DNA of 64,000 nucleotides from Bacillota bacterium (GCA_023386815.1 JAEWIZ010000032.1:1-64000); one strand, 5' to 3'. Positions 44,428 through 53,454 are shown, numbered from the stretch's first letter. Notes: generated by a model from the sequence alone, not told the origin. Made by a program: numbers and translations.

Positions 44428-45282
44428 ATGTTTCATTATAAAACCTTAGAGAATACAAGCATAGAAGTATTACATCAAGCATTTGTGGATGCATTTTCTG
44501 ACTATCAGGTAAAAATAGATTTACCAAGGTGGAAATTTCAAGCAATGCTCCAAAGAAGAGGATTTGCCCCAAGTATTTCTGTTGGTGCATTTCAAGAAGA
44601 GCTATTAGTTGGATTTGTTCTCAATGGTTACCGGGATTGGGAGGGTAAATCAACGGTTTATGACCTGGGAACAGGAGTTATTAGTGAATATAGAAAGCAA
44701 GGGATAACAAGTAATATACTGTCCTACCTCAAAGAGCTGTTAAAAGAAAAGGGCACTGAACAATATTTGTTAGAAGTTCTTCAAACAAATGCCGCAGCAT
44801 TTCAGTTATATAAGAAGCATGGTTTTGAGGTGGTTAGAGCTTTCTCTTGCTTCCAAATAGATAAGAGTTTGTATCGCCCGAGAGTAACTTGCACGGTTGA
44901 ATCATTGGATGGAATGATTGATGTGGAATGGGAAAACCTAAAAAGTTTTTGGGATTATATACCGTCCTGGCAGAATTCTGTTGATTCTGTTCATGCGTTG
45001 GCTGAAGCATTCAGCTATTCAATTGCTGTAATTGATGGGGTCATAGCAGGTTACGGAATGATAGACAAAAGAACAGGAGATATCGCTCAAATTGCGGTGG
45101 ATAGACGATATCGGCGAAGAGGAATTGCCAGAAGTATTGTTACTAAACTGGTTGATAATACGGAGGGAGAACGGATTAGTGTGCTTAATGTAGATGGAAG
45201 GGATGAAGGAATGAAGAGTTTCTTGCTGGATGCAGGGTTTGTAAATACTGTGGATCAATATGAAATGCTTTTAAGATTATAA
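44428..45282 (+). CDS. Tandem-domain GNAT acetyltransferase
   Basis: 284-residue protein with two GNAT folds. The acetyl-CoA loop appears twice: YRKQGITSNIL near residue 90 in the N-terminal domain (about 1-145) and YRRRGIARSIV near 229 in the C-terminal domain (about 150-284). The acceptor is unknown. GGGGAGAT precedes the ATG. It is a single-gene unit bounded on each side by terminators of similar sequence. Confidence 0.85.
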   Translation: MFHYKTLENTSIEVLHQAFVDAFSDYQVKIDLPRWKFQAMLQRRGFAPSISVGAFQEELLVGFVLNGYRDWEGKSTVYDLGTGVISEYRKQGITSNILSYLKELLKEKGTEQYLLEVLQTNAAAFQLYKKHGFEVVRAFSCFQIDKSLYRPRVTCTVESLDGMIDVEWENLKSFWDYIPSWQNSVDSVHALAEAFSYSIAVIDGVIAGYGMIDKRTGDIAQIAVDRRYRRRGIARSIVTKLVDNTEGERISVLNVDGRDEGMKSFLLDAGFVNTVDQYEMLLRL

Positions 45283-45367
45283 TAGAAACGGATTAGGAAA
45301 AAAGGACGGATCAACCGTCGGAGACGTTATAGTTATAATCAATAAGATAATCTCTAATAAGAAATAA

Positions 45368-45430
45368 CAAATAGCCGTTATAGGTGAAGGTGGAAATTCA
45401 CTTTTACTTTGTAGCGGTTATTTGCTTTTC
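45368..45430 (+). terminator. Terminator of the GNAT gene
   Basis: CAAATAGCCGTTA (45368-45380) pairs with TAGCGGTTATTTG (45412-45424) using two wobble pairs, with an inner GTGAA/TTCAC stem, followed by CTTTTC. Confidence 0.75.
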
Positions 45431-45595
45431 TTATCCAGTATTTATTTTCTGACGTAGCGCTATTTTATCCTTCATCAACTTTGCCTAAAGCTCTGTGAGA
45501 TTTTCATATTTAGTAGCCTGTGGTATGAAGCGAAGTGAAACGAAGAAAAACGAAGGAAAATGTAGGATATTTTGTCTTTATATGTCTAATAATGT

Positions 45596-45624
45596 TTGAA
45601 AAGAACTTTGCATTGTGTTACAAT
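45596..45624 (+). promoter_or_regulatory. Predicted promoter of the two-CW chemoreceptor gene
   Basis: TTGAAA, 17-nt spacer, TACAAT. I see no sigma-D (flagellar) promoter motif here. Confidence 0.55.
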
Positions 45625-45642
45625 AAGCTGCCTATGTTAAAA

Positions 45643-45677
45643 AATAACAAAAGCCTAGAGTGTTCGCTTTTGTTATT
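45643..45677 (+). repeat. 12-bp hairpin in the chemoreceptor leader
   Basis: Perfect inverted repeat AATAACAAAAGC/GCTTTTGTTATT with an 11-nt loop, starting about 12 nt after the expected transcription start and 36 nt before the start codon. A related ATAACAA/TTGTTAT hairpin (48026-48042) precedes the next gene. Confidence 0.6.
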
Positions 45678-45712
45678 AATCAGTCAATTAAAAATAAAAA
45701 TGGAGGGAAATT

Positions 45713-47890
45713 ATGAGTAAGTACATATCAAACTGGAAAAGAAGCTTACTATTTAAAAACATTGCAATTAACTTTCTTATTGTACTAATTACGGTATTAA
45801 GTATTACCGGAATCTCATATCAGATTAGCTCAAGGCAGATTACGAAAGAGATTGAGAAGCAGCTTTTGTTAAAATTGGAGCAGACCATGAATCAGGTCAT
45901 TCATATTCGTGAGAGCCTGGAGATGCAGCTAACTCTTTTGAGTAAGTCACAAGAGGCTAAGGAGGTGCTTCAAGGGAAGGACGTAAAGGATTTAAATGAA
46001 TTAATGCGCTGCTTTAATGAGAACTATCCGGACTATTTAGAAAATGCCTTTTTAATCGATGGCGCCGGAAAAGTAGTTTATGATTCAGGGGATAGTCTTG
46101 TTGGAACGGATTTATCAGAAAGAGAATACTTTAAATCCAACCTGGCTGGAGAAGTTGCTAAAAGTGAGATAATAGTATCAAAATCGACGGGTAATCATGT
46201 GGAGGTAGTCAGTGTACCGGTAAAGGATAATGGAAAAGTGATAGGTGCTATTGCTGTTTCAATGAATATTGAATATATTACCTCTGCTTTGAAAGAGATT
46301 AAGGTTGGCAACAGCGGATATGCATATTTAATAGATGCTCAGGGAAACTTTATCTATCATCCTAAGAAAGAGCTGATCGGAACGAATATCGTAGATGTTG
46401 GTATACCTGCACTTACGAAGGCTTATGAGGAAATGAAAGCAGGAAAAAGCGGTAGGGTAAGCTATCACTATGATGGTATTGATAAGCTGAACCTTTATGT
46501 ACCTATTGATAATTGGTCCTTGTCAATCAATGCCGCAAAGTCAGAATATTTGCAAGTAGTTAATGAGATGCTGTTTGATAGCCTTCTTATTGGAATTGCG
46601 CTACTTATCCTGGCGTCTGCAGGATCAGCTGTGAATTCATATATTACCGTTCATAAAATACGTAAAATGCAACTGGCTATGGGGACAGTGACTGAGGGTG
46701 ATCTTACAGTGGAGATAAAAGAAGCGAAACTGCTAAAATGCTGGGAAATAAAGCAGTGTAATAAGGATGAATGTCCTGCATATCAAAACAGTAACTTAAA
46801 ATGCTGGGAACTCTCTAATACCCTATGTAATAATGAGGTACAGAAGGATGTTATACAAAAAATGGAGAGATGTAAGGGTTGCAATGTATATAAGGCTACG
46901 GAAGGTGATGAGCTAGGTCAGATGGAGAGAAGTCTTAGCTTAATGATTTCGACCATACGCTCTCTTGTGTCAAACATATCAAATATATCCGAACGTCTTA
47001 CAAGTTCAAGTCAGGAATTGTCCAGTGCCTCTGAAGAAACTACGGTATCAGCAGAAGGGATTGCTGATCGTATGGATGAAATGAGTAGTGGCTCACAGGA
47101 TCAAATTAACTACGCGGAGAAGGTAAATCAGATGTCAAAAGACATGAATTCTCAGCTTTTAGATTCAGTAGAGAAGATCGAGTTAATGACAAAGGATGCG
47201 GAGATTGTAAGTAGCAAAGCTGATACAGGACGGCAGAAAATTCAAAACTCAATTCAGGAAATGAAGCAGATACAGACTCAGACTGAGAAAATCGAGCAGG
47301 TCATGAAGGTTCTCTTGAAACAGTCAGAAGAAATTCGTAAGATTAATGGAATGATTACGGCCATTTCCTCGGAGACTAATTTATTGTCCTTGAATGCTTC
47401 CATTGAGGCAGCCAGAGCAGGAGAAGAGGGACGTGGCTTTGCAGTGGTTGCGCAGGAGATCGGTAAGCTAGCTACAGAGTCACAACAGTCTGCTAGGGGT
47501 ATTGCTAGTCTGATTGAATCAATTACAAAAAGCATCGGTGAAGCCTACCAGCTGATGGAACAAGAAACTGAGCTGGTACATCAGGGGATTCTATCGGTGG
47601 AGGATTCTAAAACTGCATTTGAAGATATCAGTGAAAAGGTTGATGTTGTATTACAGGGGATGAATCAGGTGGTTACCTCTGTTGAGACGGCAAAAACATC
47701 CAGCGCTTCAGTTATTGAAGCACTTGATCGAATCTCTAATATTATTGAAGAAACAGGAACAGATATTGAGGAAATTACAGCTACAACGGAAGAGCAAAGT
47801 AGTATATCAGAACAGATTTCCTCCTCAGCCGTAGAGCTATCAGAAATGTCCGAGAAATTATTGGATGCGGTAAAGCAGTTTAAGTTGTAA
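45713..47890 (+). CDS. Methyl-accepting chemotaxis protein with two-CW insertion
   Basis: 725-residue transmembrane chemoreceptor. TM1 (about 15-37), an extracellular Cache-type domain (about 45-275), TM2 (about 285-305), HAMP, and a cytoplasmic signalling domain with hairpin tip ISSETNLLSLNASIEAARAGEEGRGFAVVA (about 545-575). Between the two HAMP helices is a cysteine-rich insert of about 60 residues (340-400): KCWEIKQC, DECPAY, KCWEL, LC and RCKGCNVY. This is the two-CW domain pattern and could bind metal or sense redox. GGAGGG precedes the ATG. Single-gene unit. Confidence 0.9.
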   Translation: MSKYISNWKRSLLFKNIAINFLIVLITVLSITGISYQISSRQITKEIEKQLLLKLEQTMNQVIHIRESLEMQLTLLSKSQEAKEVLQGKDVKDLNELMRCFNENYPDYLENAFLIDGAGKVVYDSGDSLVGTDLSEREYFKSNLAGEVAKSEIIVSKSTGNHVEVVSVPVKDNGKVIGAIAVSMNIEYITSALKEIKVGNSGYAYLIDAQGNFIYHPKKELIGTNIVDVGIPALTKAYEEMKAGKSGRVSYHYDGIDKLNLYVPIDNWSLSINAAKSEYLQVVNEMLFDSLLIGIALLILASAGSAVNSYITVHKIRKMQLAMGTVTEGDLTVEIKEAKLLKCWEIKQCNKDECPAYQNSNLKCWELSNTLCNNEVQKDVIQKMERCKGCNVYKATEGDELGQMERSLSLMISTIRSLVSNISNISERLTSSSQELSSASEETTVSAEGIADRMDEMSSGSQDQINYAEKVNQMSKDMNSQLLDSVEKIELMTKDAEIVSSKADTGRQKIQNSIQEMKQIQTQTEKIEQVMKVLLKQSEEIRKINGMITAISSETNLLSLNASIEAARAGEEGRGFAVVAQEIGKLATESQQSARGIASLIESITKSIGEAYQLMEQETELVHQGILSVEDSKTAFEDISEKVDVVLQGMNQVVTSVETAKTSSASVIEALDRISNIIEETGTDIEEITATTEEQSSISEQISSSAVELSEMSEKLLDAVKQFKL

Positions 47891-48081
47891 TAAGTTCATA
47901 TCAAGAGAAGTAATTAATTCTTAAGATAGAAAATGAACCTGCTTTGCTGTCCTATAAGGATACGGGTGTAATTTGGATTTAAATATAAACAGAAAATAGC
48001 CAATTGTCATTGGTTTACTAACAAGATAACAACTTTTGTTATATCATTCATATTATGTTATAAAAAGATTTGAGGGTATCA

Positions 48082-49362
48082 ATGAATATTCATGTGGTAC
48101 AGCCTGAGGATAATATTTACTCCATAGCAAATTATTATGGTGTATCAGTAGAAAGATTATTGCTTGAGAATGATATCTTCGACCCAAATAATTTAATTGT
48201 AGGTGAAGCGCTTGTAATTATCAAACCGGCTCAGATCTATATAGTTCAAGCAGGGGACAGCATAGAAGGTATTGCAAAGTCACAGGGAATAGATACCATG
48301 GAGCTGCTAAGAAATAATCCAAATGTTTCAGACAGGGAGCTTTCTATAGGGGATGAGCTGGTTATTAGCTATGAAGGAGTGAGAACAGATTCAATAAAAA
48401 CGGATGGATTTGCTTACCCTTTTATCGATAGAGACACTCTTCGCAAAACTCTGCCGTATTTAACATACCTGACAGTTTATGCTTATGAGATTACCGAAAC
48501 AGGGAAGCTGGTAGACATAGATGATTTAGAAATTATACAGATTGCCAAGGATTATCATGTTGTGCCAATTATGTATATAACGGTACCCATCGAAAAAGAA
48601 GGGGTTAATACGACGATTGCACATAGCTTAATTAATGATACTGAAATACAAAATAATTTTCTGAATGATATTTTAGCAACCCTGCGTTCTAAAGGATACT
48701 ATGGAATAAATATTAATACTCCATTTATCCAGCCAGAAGATAGGCAGCCGTATGTAGAGTTTATTGATAAAATAACAAAACTTTTAAATAGCAAGGGCTA
48801 TACCGTTGCGATTACAATAGCACCAAGTACCTTTGAAGCATCCACGGGACTTATTTATGAGGGAGTTGATTATATAGGACTTGGTCTAGCGGCAAACGAG
48901 GTATTGTATCAACTGACCTATGCCTGGAGAATGCCTAATAATCTCCCTATAAGTACACTGCCTTTTCAGGCGGTCTTACAAACCTTGAGAAATGCAACAA
49001 TGCTGATCCATCCGAATAAGTGTATGCTGGGAATTTCAAATGTTGGTTACCTTTGGGAGTTTCCTTACTTTGCAGCTATTATTAATGCTAACTTTTTGAA
49101 TTATAATTCTGCCATAAGATTGGCTGGTGATACCGATTCGGTTATTGAATTCAATCAGCCGTCTCATTCCTCCTATTTCAATTATGATGAAGAAGACCGT
49201 GAATACATGGCATGGTTTAAGGATATTAGAAGTCATTTTCCATGGATTGTGTATTCACATGAGTATGGGTTAAAGGGTGTTTCTGTTTGGAATATAACCT
49301 ACTTTATATCCTATCTTTGGCTGGTCATTAATGCTCATTATTTGACTGAGAAAATAATATAG
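48082..49362 (+). CDS. LysM-LysM-GH18 (SleL/YaaH-like) protein lacking catalytic acids
   Basis: 426-residue protein with two LysM peptidoglycan-binding repeats (about 1-50 and 52-100) and a GH18-type TIM barrel (about 110-426), the layout of spore-cortex enzymes such as SleL. There is no signal peptide, as in SleL. The catalytic motif, which in active members reads DGxNIDFE, is YGININTPF here (about residues 214-222), so all three expected acidic positions are changed; hydrolytic activity is unlikely. It may act as a spore or wall binding protein. The ATG at 48082 follows GAGGG; an in-frame TTG lies at 48070. Confidence 0.8.
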   Translation: MNIHVVQPEDNIYSIANYYGVSVERLLLENDIFDPNNLIVGEALVIIKPAQIYIVQAGDSIEGIAKSQGIDTMELLRNNPNVSDRELSIGDELVISYEGVRTDSIKTDGFAYPFIDRDTLRKTLPYLTYLTVYAYEITETGKLVDIDDLEIIQIAKDYHVVPIMYITVPIEKEGVNTTIAHSLINDTEIQNNFLNDILATLRSKGYYGININTPFIQPEDRQPYVEFIDKITKLLNSKGYTVAITIAPSTFEASTGLIYEGVDYIGLGLAANEVLYQLTYAWRMPNNLPISTLPFQAVLQTLRNATMLIHPNKCMLGISNVGYLWEFPYFAAIINANFLNYNSAIRLAGDTDSVIEFNQPSHSSYFNYDEEDREYMAWFKDIRSHFPWIVYSHEYGLKGVSVWNITYFISYLWLVINAHYLTEKII

Positions 49363-49414
49363 TGACAGTTATGTGATTCTATCACGGAATACAAGATGAG
49401 AAAATAATATAATC

Positions 49415-49439
49415 CTCCTATATTAATAAATTATAGGAG
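49415..49439 (+). promoter_or_regulatory. Hairpin sequestering the ribosome site of the polyferredoxin gene
   Basis: CTCCTATA (49415-49422) pairs perfectly with TATAGGAG (49432-49439) around a 9-nt loop. The right arm contains the Shine-Dalgarno AGGAG, 6 nt before the ATG. Translation should depend on opening this stem. Confidence 0.65.
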
Positions 49440-49445
49440 AATGTA

Positions 49446-50093
49446 ATGAACAAATTATTAAATCTATGGAAAAAGTACTCTTTTATTGTATTCTTTGCTT
49501 TTGTAGTCCTAAGCTTATTTGATTTTCGAATCGCAATCGCAGCAATTGTTTGTATGGTGGCACCTATTGTAGTTTCTTTGTTTAAGGGAAGATTTTGGTG
49601 TGGTAATCTATGTCCCAGAGGAAGCTTTTATGATCACATAGTCTCAAAGTTCAGTAAGAATAAAAAGGTTCCCGGGTTTCTTAAGAGTAATGTATTCAGA
49701 GCCTTCATGGTAGTCTTTATGCTATCCATGTTTGCTTTTGGTATCTATAAGAATTGGGGTAGCCTCTACGGAATTGGGATGGTTTTCTATCGAATTATTG
49801 TTGTGACAACAATCGTTGGGATTGCATTATCTTTATTTTATAATCACAGAACCTGGTGCCATTTTTGCCCTATGGGTACGATTGCTTCTGTAATATCAAG
49901 GTTGCGAAATAGTAAGAAGGTGTTACAGATATCGTCTGCATGTGTATCCTGTAAGATATGTGAAAAGAAATGTCCATTGGGAATTGTACCTTATGATTAT
50001 AAAGGTGATATATTAAGCCATCCGGACTGTATCCAATGTGGAAGGTGTGTGAGTGCATGTCCCAGAAAGGCGATTGGATACGATAAATATTAA
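49446..50093 (+). CDS. NapH-like membrane polyferredoxin (4Fe-4S)
   Basis: 215-residue membrane electron-transfer protein. About four helices (near 12-47, 88-104, 110-133), with two cytoplasmic cysteine motifs CGNLCP (about 57-62) and CHFCPMG (about 139-145) as in the NapH/NosR/RdxA group, then two ferredoxin-type [4Fe-4S] sites CVSCKICEKKCP (about 161-172) and CIQCGRCVSACP (about 190-201). It probably passes electrons between a membrane donor and a cytosolic or extracellular enzyme; the partner is not adjacent. Its start region is folded into a Shine-Dalgarno-masking hairpin. Confidence 0.85.
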   Translation: MNKLLNLWKKYSFIVFFAFVVLSLFDFRIAIAAIVCMVAPIVVSLFKGRFWCGNLCPRGSFYDHIVSKFSKNKKVPGFLKSNVFRAFMVVFMLSMFAFGIYKNWGSLYGIGMVFYRIIVVTTIVGIALSLFYNHRTWCHFCPMGTIASVISRLRNSKKVLQISSACVSCKICEKKCPLGIVPYDYKGDILSHPDCIQCGRCVSACPRKAIGYDKY

Positions 50094-50126
50094 TAAAAAA
50101 ACATATAGAAAAGAGTGTTGTTTTGA

Positions 50127-50158
50127 GGGAGCGTGCATAGATTGATTACGCTCCCTTT
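50127..50158 (+). terminator. Terminator between polyferredoxin and CZB chemoreceptor genes
   Basis: GGGAGCGT pairs with ACGCTCCC around a 13-nt loop, followed by TTTAT. It is placed between converging genes. Confidence 0.65.
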
Positions 50159-50186
50159 ATGAATTACATGAATAGTGATAACTCCC

Positions 50187-51659
50187 TTATGGAAGAAGAA
50201 TGACACCATTTTGGGTTTGCAAGTCCACTTCGTGTTCAATTTTATCAAGTAAAGCATAGATTTTCTGTGAAAGCTGTTCTGCCTCTTTATAAAACATTTG
50301 AGCATCCGAGCCTTTAGAATCCCTAACTGCATCAATTACCTTGTGTCCGCAGATATGAAATTGATTATGTATTTCTTCTATTGCAGACCAATCTGCCTTA
50401 ATCGACGGATGTTCTACTGATATTGTATAATAAAAATGCCCGAAAGCACATTTGGCACTGTTAGTTTGAAGGGGATAGAGCTTATTTTCATCTATAATTT
50501 TTTTCAAATTAATTACCCAATTTGCATGCGCCTGTCTTGCATTTCTTATTTGTTGCTTAAATTCTTCGTTGGTTATACTGTGACTACCACCCTTTAACGC
50601 GGCAAATAAGTTCTTAGTCACCTCAGATAAATTATCATCCAGCTTTGTTATTTGATTTGCAAATTCTGAGCTGCGTCTTGCATCATCAAAGATGGTTTGT
50701 GTCATGAAATTTAATTTTTCGGCATCTCTGCTGGACATATCCATAGCTGAGATGATCTCACCCGTGGAATTCTTTACTCCGGCCATTTTGGAGTTTACGG
50801 TATGAACATCCTCAATAGTCTTGCTTAGCAGCTCCATATTGCTCATCATGGTAGAGTAGACAACTTCAATCTTATTACTCATATTGGAGGATGACTCAAT
50901 CGTATCTAACATACTTTCTCTTCCGTTAACAGCAGCTGTTTTAATACTTGACATTAAACCACTCATACCATCCAGACTCTTCTTGGTATTATCCGCTAAT
51001 TTTCTTATTTCTGCTGCAACCACGGCAAAGCCTTTTCCATTTTCACCAGCCTTAGCTGCTTCAATAGAAGCATTCAAAGATAGCAGATTAGTTTGTTCCG
51101 CTATATTTGCAACAGTACTGACAATTTCATTTACCTTATTGGTCAGCTCCACTAGGTCTTCTATTCTGGAACTCATGACGGAGGAATTTTCCATAACGTT
51201 TTCCTTAAGACTATTAATTTCTGATAGCTTGTGGATGCTTTCATTATTACTTTCAAGCAGTTTTTCGGAAGACATGGCAAGTCTTTCTAAGGTCATAGTA
51301 GTGTCTTGTACTGCTTCTGATACTTCGAACATACTTGCAGTGGTTTCTTCTACAATTGCAAGGTTTGATTCACTTAGTTCAGCAATTTCTTTTGAGAAAT
51401 CCTTTAAATCATAGGATATCTGTGACATGTTTACATCAAAGCTGCTCATCTGCGTGACTATATTAAGTAATTCTTTTGCAGAAATGGCAACCGTTTCTTC
51501 GTTTTTAAAAAACCTGTCAAATAAATCATATACAGTTTGATGCAAATCATAATTAATCCTGGGTGGTGGAGTACTTTCTTTACCTTCCATCTTATTGTTA
51601 ACATAGGTAACAATACAGCGAGCTTCCTCGCAATCTCCTGTTTTTTTAAAAAATGGCAT
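50187..51659 (-). CDS. Soluble methyl-accepting protein with C-terminal CZB zinc-binding domain
   Basis: 490-residue cytoplasmic chemoreceptor without membrane helices. The signalling hairpin tip IAEQTNLLSLNASIEAAKAGENGKGFAVVA lies near 193-222. The last 120 residues are a chemoreceptor zinc-binding (CZB) domain: HANW near 391-394, KCAFGHFYY near 417-425 and HNQFHICGHKV near 444-454, giving the 3His-1Cys zinc set. CZB proteins sense zinc or oxidants such as hypochlorous acid and several control diguanylate cyclases. GGAGG precedes the ATG. With many c-di-GMP genes nearby in the window, a link is plausible. Confidence 0.88.
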   Translation of the reverse strand: MPFFKKTGDCEEARCIVTYVNNKMEGKESTPPPRINYDLHQTVYDLFDRFFKNEETVAISAKELLNIVTQMSSFDVNMSQISYDLKDFSKEIAELSESNLAIVEETTASMFEVSEAVQDTTMTLERLAMSSEKLLESNNESIHKLSEINSLKENVMENSSVMSSRIEDLVELTNKVNEIVSTVANIAEQTNLLSLNASIEAAKAGENGKGFAVVAAEIRKLADNTKKSLDGMSGLMSSIKTAAVNGRESMLDTIESSSNMSNKIEVVYSTMMSNMELLSKTIEDVHTVNSKMAGVKNSTGEIISAMDMSSRDAEKLNFMTQTIFDDARRSSEFANQITKLDDNLSEVTKNLFAALKGGSHSITNEEFKQQIRNARQAHANWVINLKKIIDENKLYPLQTNSAKCAFGHFYYTISVEHPSIKADWSAIEEIHNQFHICGHKVIDAVRDSKGSDAQMFYKEAEQLSQKIYALLDKIEHEVDLQTQNGVILLP

Positions 51660-51828
51660 GTTGGGCCTCCTATCTTAGGTACGCTTGTTGTTATTTTTTA
51701 TTCTCTTGAGGTGAGTATAGCTCTCAGCTCAATTTAACTATATAGTACTATAACTTTTCAGGAATTTCTATATGCTTTAGTGATAAAAGTAAGTAAAAAT
51801 AAGGATTCCCTTAAGTATAAACTAATGC

Positions 51829-51857
51829 TTGTATAATATACTGTTTTAAAGTATAAT
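51829..51857 (+). promoter_or_regulatory. putP promoter
   Basis: TTGTAT, 17-nt spacer, TATAAT, about 40 nt before the start codon. Confidence 0.65.
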
Positions 51858-51897
51858 TATACAATAAAATGAAAAATAATATAGCTGGGAGGAGTTT

Positions 51898-53454
51898 ATG
51901 AGTAATTTACAGATCTTAGTTGTCATGTGCTTATACATGGCATTTGTAATCGGTATCGGATTATACTTTGTAAAACGTGCAAATCAAAGCTCAGAGAATT
52001 ATTTTCTTGGAGGAAGATCTTTAGGACCGTGGGTTGCTGCGATGAGCGCAGAGGCATCTGATATGAGTGGATGGCTTTTGATGGGATTACCGGGAGTGGC
52101 CTATTTTACCGGGTTAAGCGACGCTTTTTGGACTGCAATCGGGTTATTGATTGGAACTTATATCAACTGGCGGATCGTTGCGGGAAGACTTCACTCATAC
52201 TCGATTGTAGCAGGTGACTCTATAACGATTCCGGAGTTTTTCAGTAACCGTTATAAGGAAAAGAATAAGATTATTATGACAATAGCTGCCTTGTTCATAT
52301 TTGTGTTTTTTACAATTTACGCTTCCAGTTGTTTTGTGACGGTTGGAAAATTGTTTAATACACTGTTTGGGATCCCATATCATACAATGATGGTTGCTGG
52401 AGCACTATTTGTTATTGTATATACATTTCTGGGGGGGTTTCTTGCGGAAAGTGCTTCGGATTTTATGCAAGCAATCGTAATGATTATTGCCCTGCTGGCG
52501 GTATTAATAACCGGAGTTGTTTATGCAGGAGGCTTTGGGGCAATTGCAACTAATTTAAAGGAGATACCAGGGTTTTTAAGCTTTTTCGGAATCGCTACTC
52601 CGCAGATGAAGGATGGGTTGCAGCAGGTTACCCAAAATGGAGCACCTATCTTTGGTGAAGTCGGAGCTTATGGATTTTTAACAATTATATCAACAATGTC
52701 CTGGGGACTTGGATATTTTGGTATGCCTCAGGTTCTTCTTAGATTTATGGCAATCAGAAAGCATAGTGAATTAAAACAATCCAGAAGAATAGCGACAGCA
52801 TGGTGCGCAATCTCTTTGTTTGCGGCAGTAGCAATCGGTATCGTTGGCAGAGCCGCATTTCCAGTAGAGCACCTTTCCTCCGGGTCGGCTGAAAAAATCT
52901 TTATTACCTTATCTACGAACCTATTACCGACTGTTTTTGCAGGTCTGGCTATGGCTGGTATCTTAGCAGCAACCATAAGCTCCTCAGATTCCTATCTGTT
53001 GATTGCTTCGTCTGCTATGTCAAAAAATATCTTCCAGGGATTATTTAAGAGGAATGCTACAGATAAACAGGTTATGGTTGCTTCAAAGATCATCCTTCTT
53101 GTTATAAGCCTGATCGGAGTAATCATCGCTATGGATGAACATAGTGTGATTTTTACCGTCGTATCCTTTGCCTGGGCAGGGTTTGGAGCTACGTTTGGGC
53201 CCCTGATGCTTTTCTCTCTCTTCTGGAAAAGAACGACCAGGGAGGGCGCGATTGCGGGTATGCTCGGTGGAGGTATCATGGTTTTCTTCTGGAAACTGAT
53301 CATTAAACCAATGGGAGGAGTTCTAGGCCTTTATGAGCTTCTGCCGGCCTTCTTGTTTTCCTGTATTGCTATTGTAATTGTTTCTTTGTTGACGCAGGAA
53401 CCGGAGGAAGAGATACAGAAGGAATTTATGCTTGCGAAGAACTATAAGGAATAA
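51898..53454 (+). CDS. putP: Sodium/proline symporter
   Basis: 518-residue sodium:solute symporter with about 13 transmembrane helices. PutP-type segments include NYFLGGRSLGPWVAAMSAEASDMSGWLLMGLPG (about 34-66), with the Na+-site residues of TM2, and the family GGFLAESASDFMQA signature (about 178-191). It imports proline with sodium, for osmotic balance or as a Stickland substrate in anaerobes (inference). GGGAGGAG precedes the ATG. Single-gene unit with its own promoter and terminator. Confidence 0.93.
   Translation: MSNLQILVVMCLYMAFVIGIGLYFVKRANQSSENYFLGGRSLGPWVAAMSAEASDMSGWLLMGLPGVAYFTGLSDAFWTAIGLLIGTYINWRIVAGRLHSYSIVAGDSITIPEFFSNRYKEKNKIIMTIAALFIFVFFTIYASSCFVTVGKLFNTLFGIPYHTMMVAGALFVIVYTFLGGFLAESASDFMQAIVMIIALLAVLITGVVYAGGFGAIATNLKEIPGFLSFFGIATPQMKDGLQQVTQNGAPIFGEVGAYGFLTIISTMSWGLGYFGMPQVLLRFMAIRKHSELKQSRRIATAWCAISLFAAVAIGIVGRAAFPVEHLSSGSAEKIFITLSTNLLPTVFAGLAMAGILAATISSSDSYLLIASSAMSKNIFQGLFKRNATDKQVMVASKIILLVISLIGVIIAMDEHSVIFTVVSFAWAGFGATFGPLMLFSLFWKRTTREGAIAGMLGGGIMVFFWKLIIKPMGGVLGLYELLPAFLFSCIAIVIVSLLTQEPEEEIQKEFMLAKNYKE

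Larger units (their letters stand above)
45283..45712 (+). other. 430-nt intergenic region between the GNAT and chemoreceptor genes
   Basis: Contains a small GACGG/CCGTC hairpin (45305-45319), the GNAT terminator (45368-45430), an A-rich stretch, the chemoreceptor promoter (45596-45624) and a 12-bp leader hairpin (45643-45677). No gene seen. Confidence 0.7.

Noticed and set aside
49347..49411. 15-nt direct repeat TGAGAAAATAATATA (49347-49361 and 49397-49411)
   Set aside because: Short, AT-rich and with no mobile element or recombinase nearby; most simply a small local duplication.
50884..51414. 176-codon open frame on the plus strand opposite the CZB chemoreceptor
   Set aside because: Antisense to a well-recognised coding region, serine- and leucine-rich without a family motif, and without a ribosome site; a by-product of coiled-coil codon use on the other strand.
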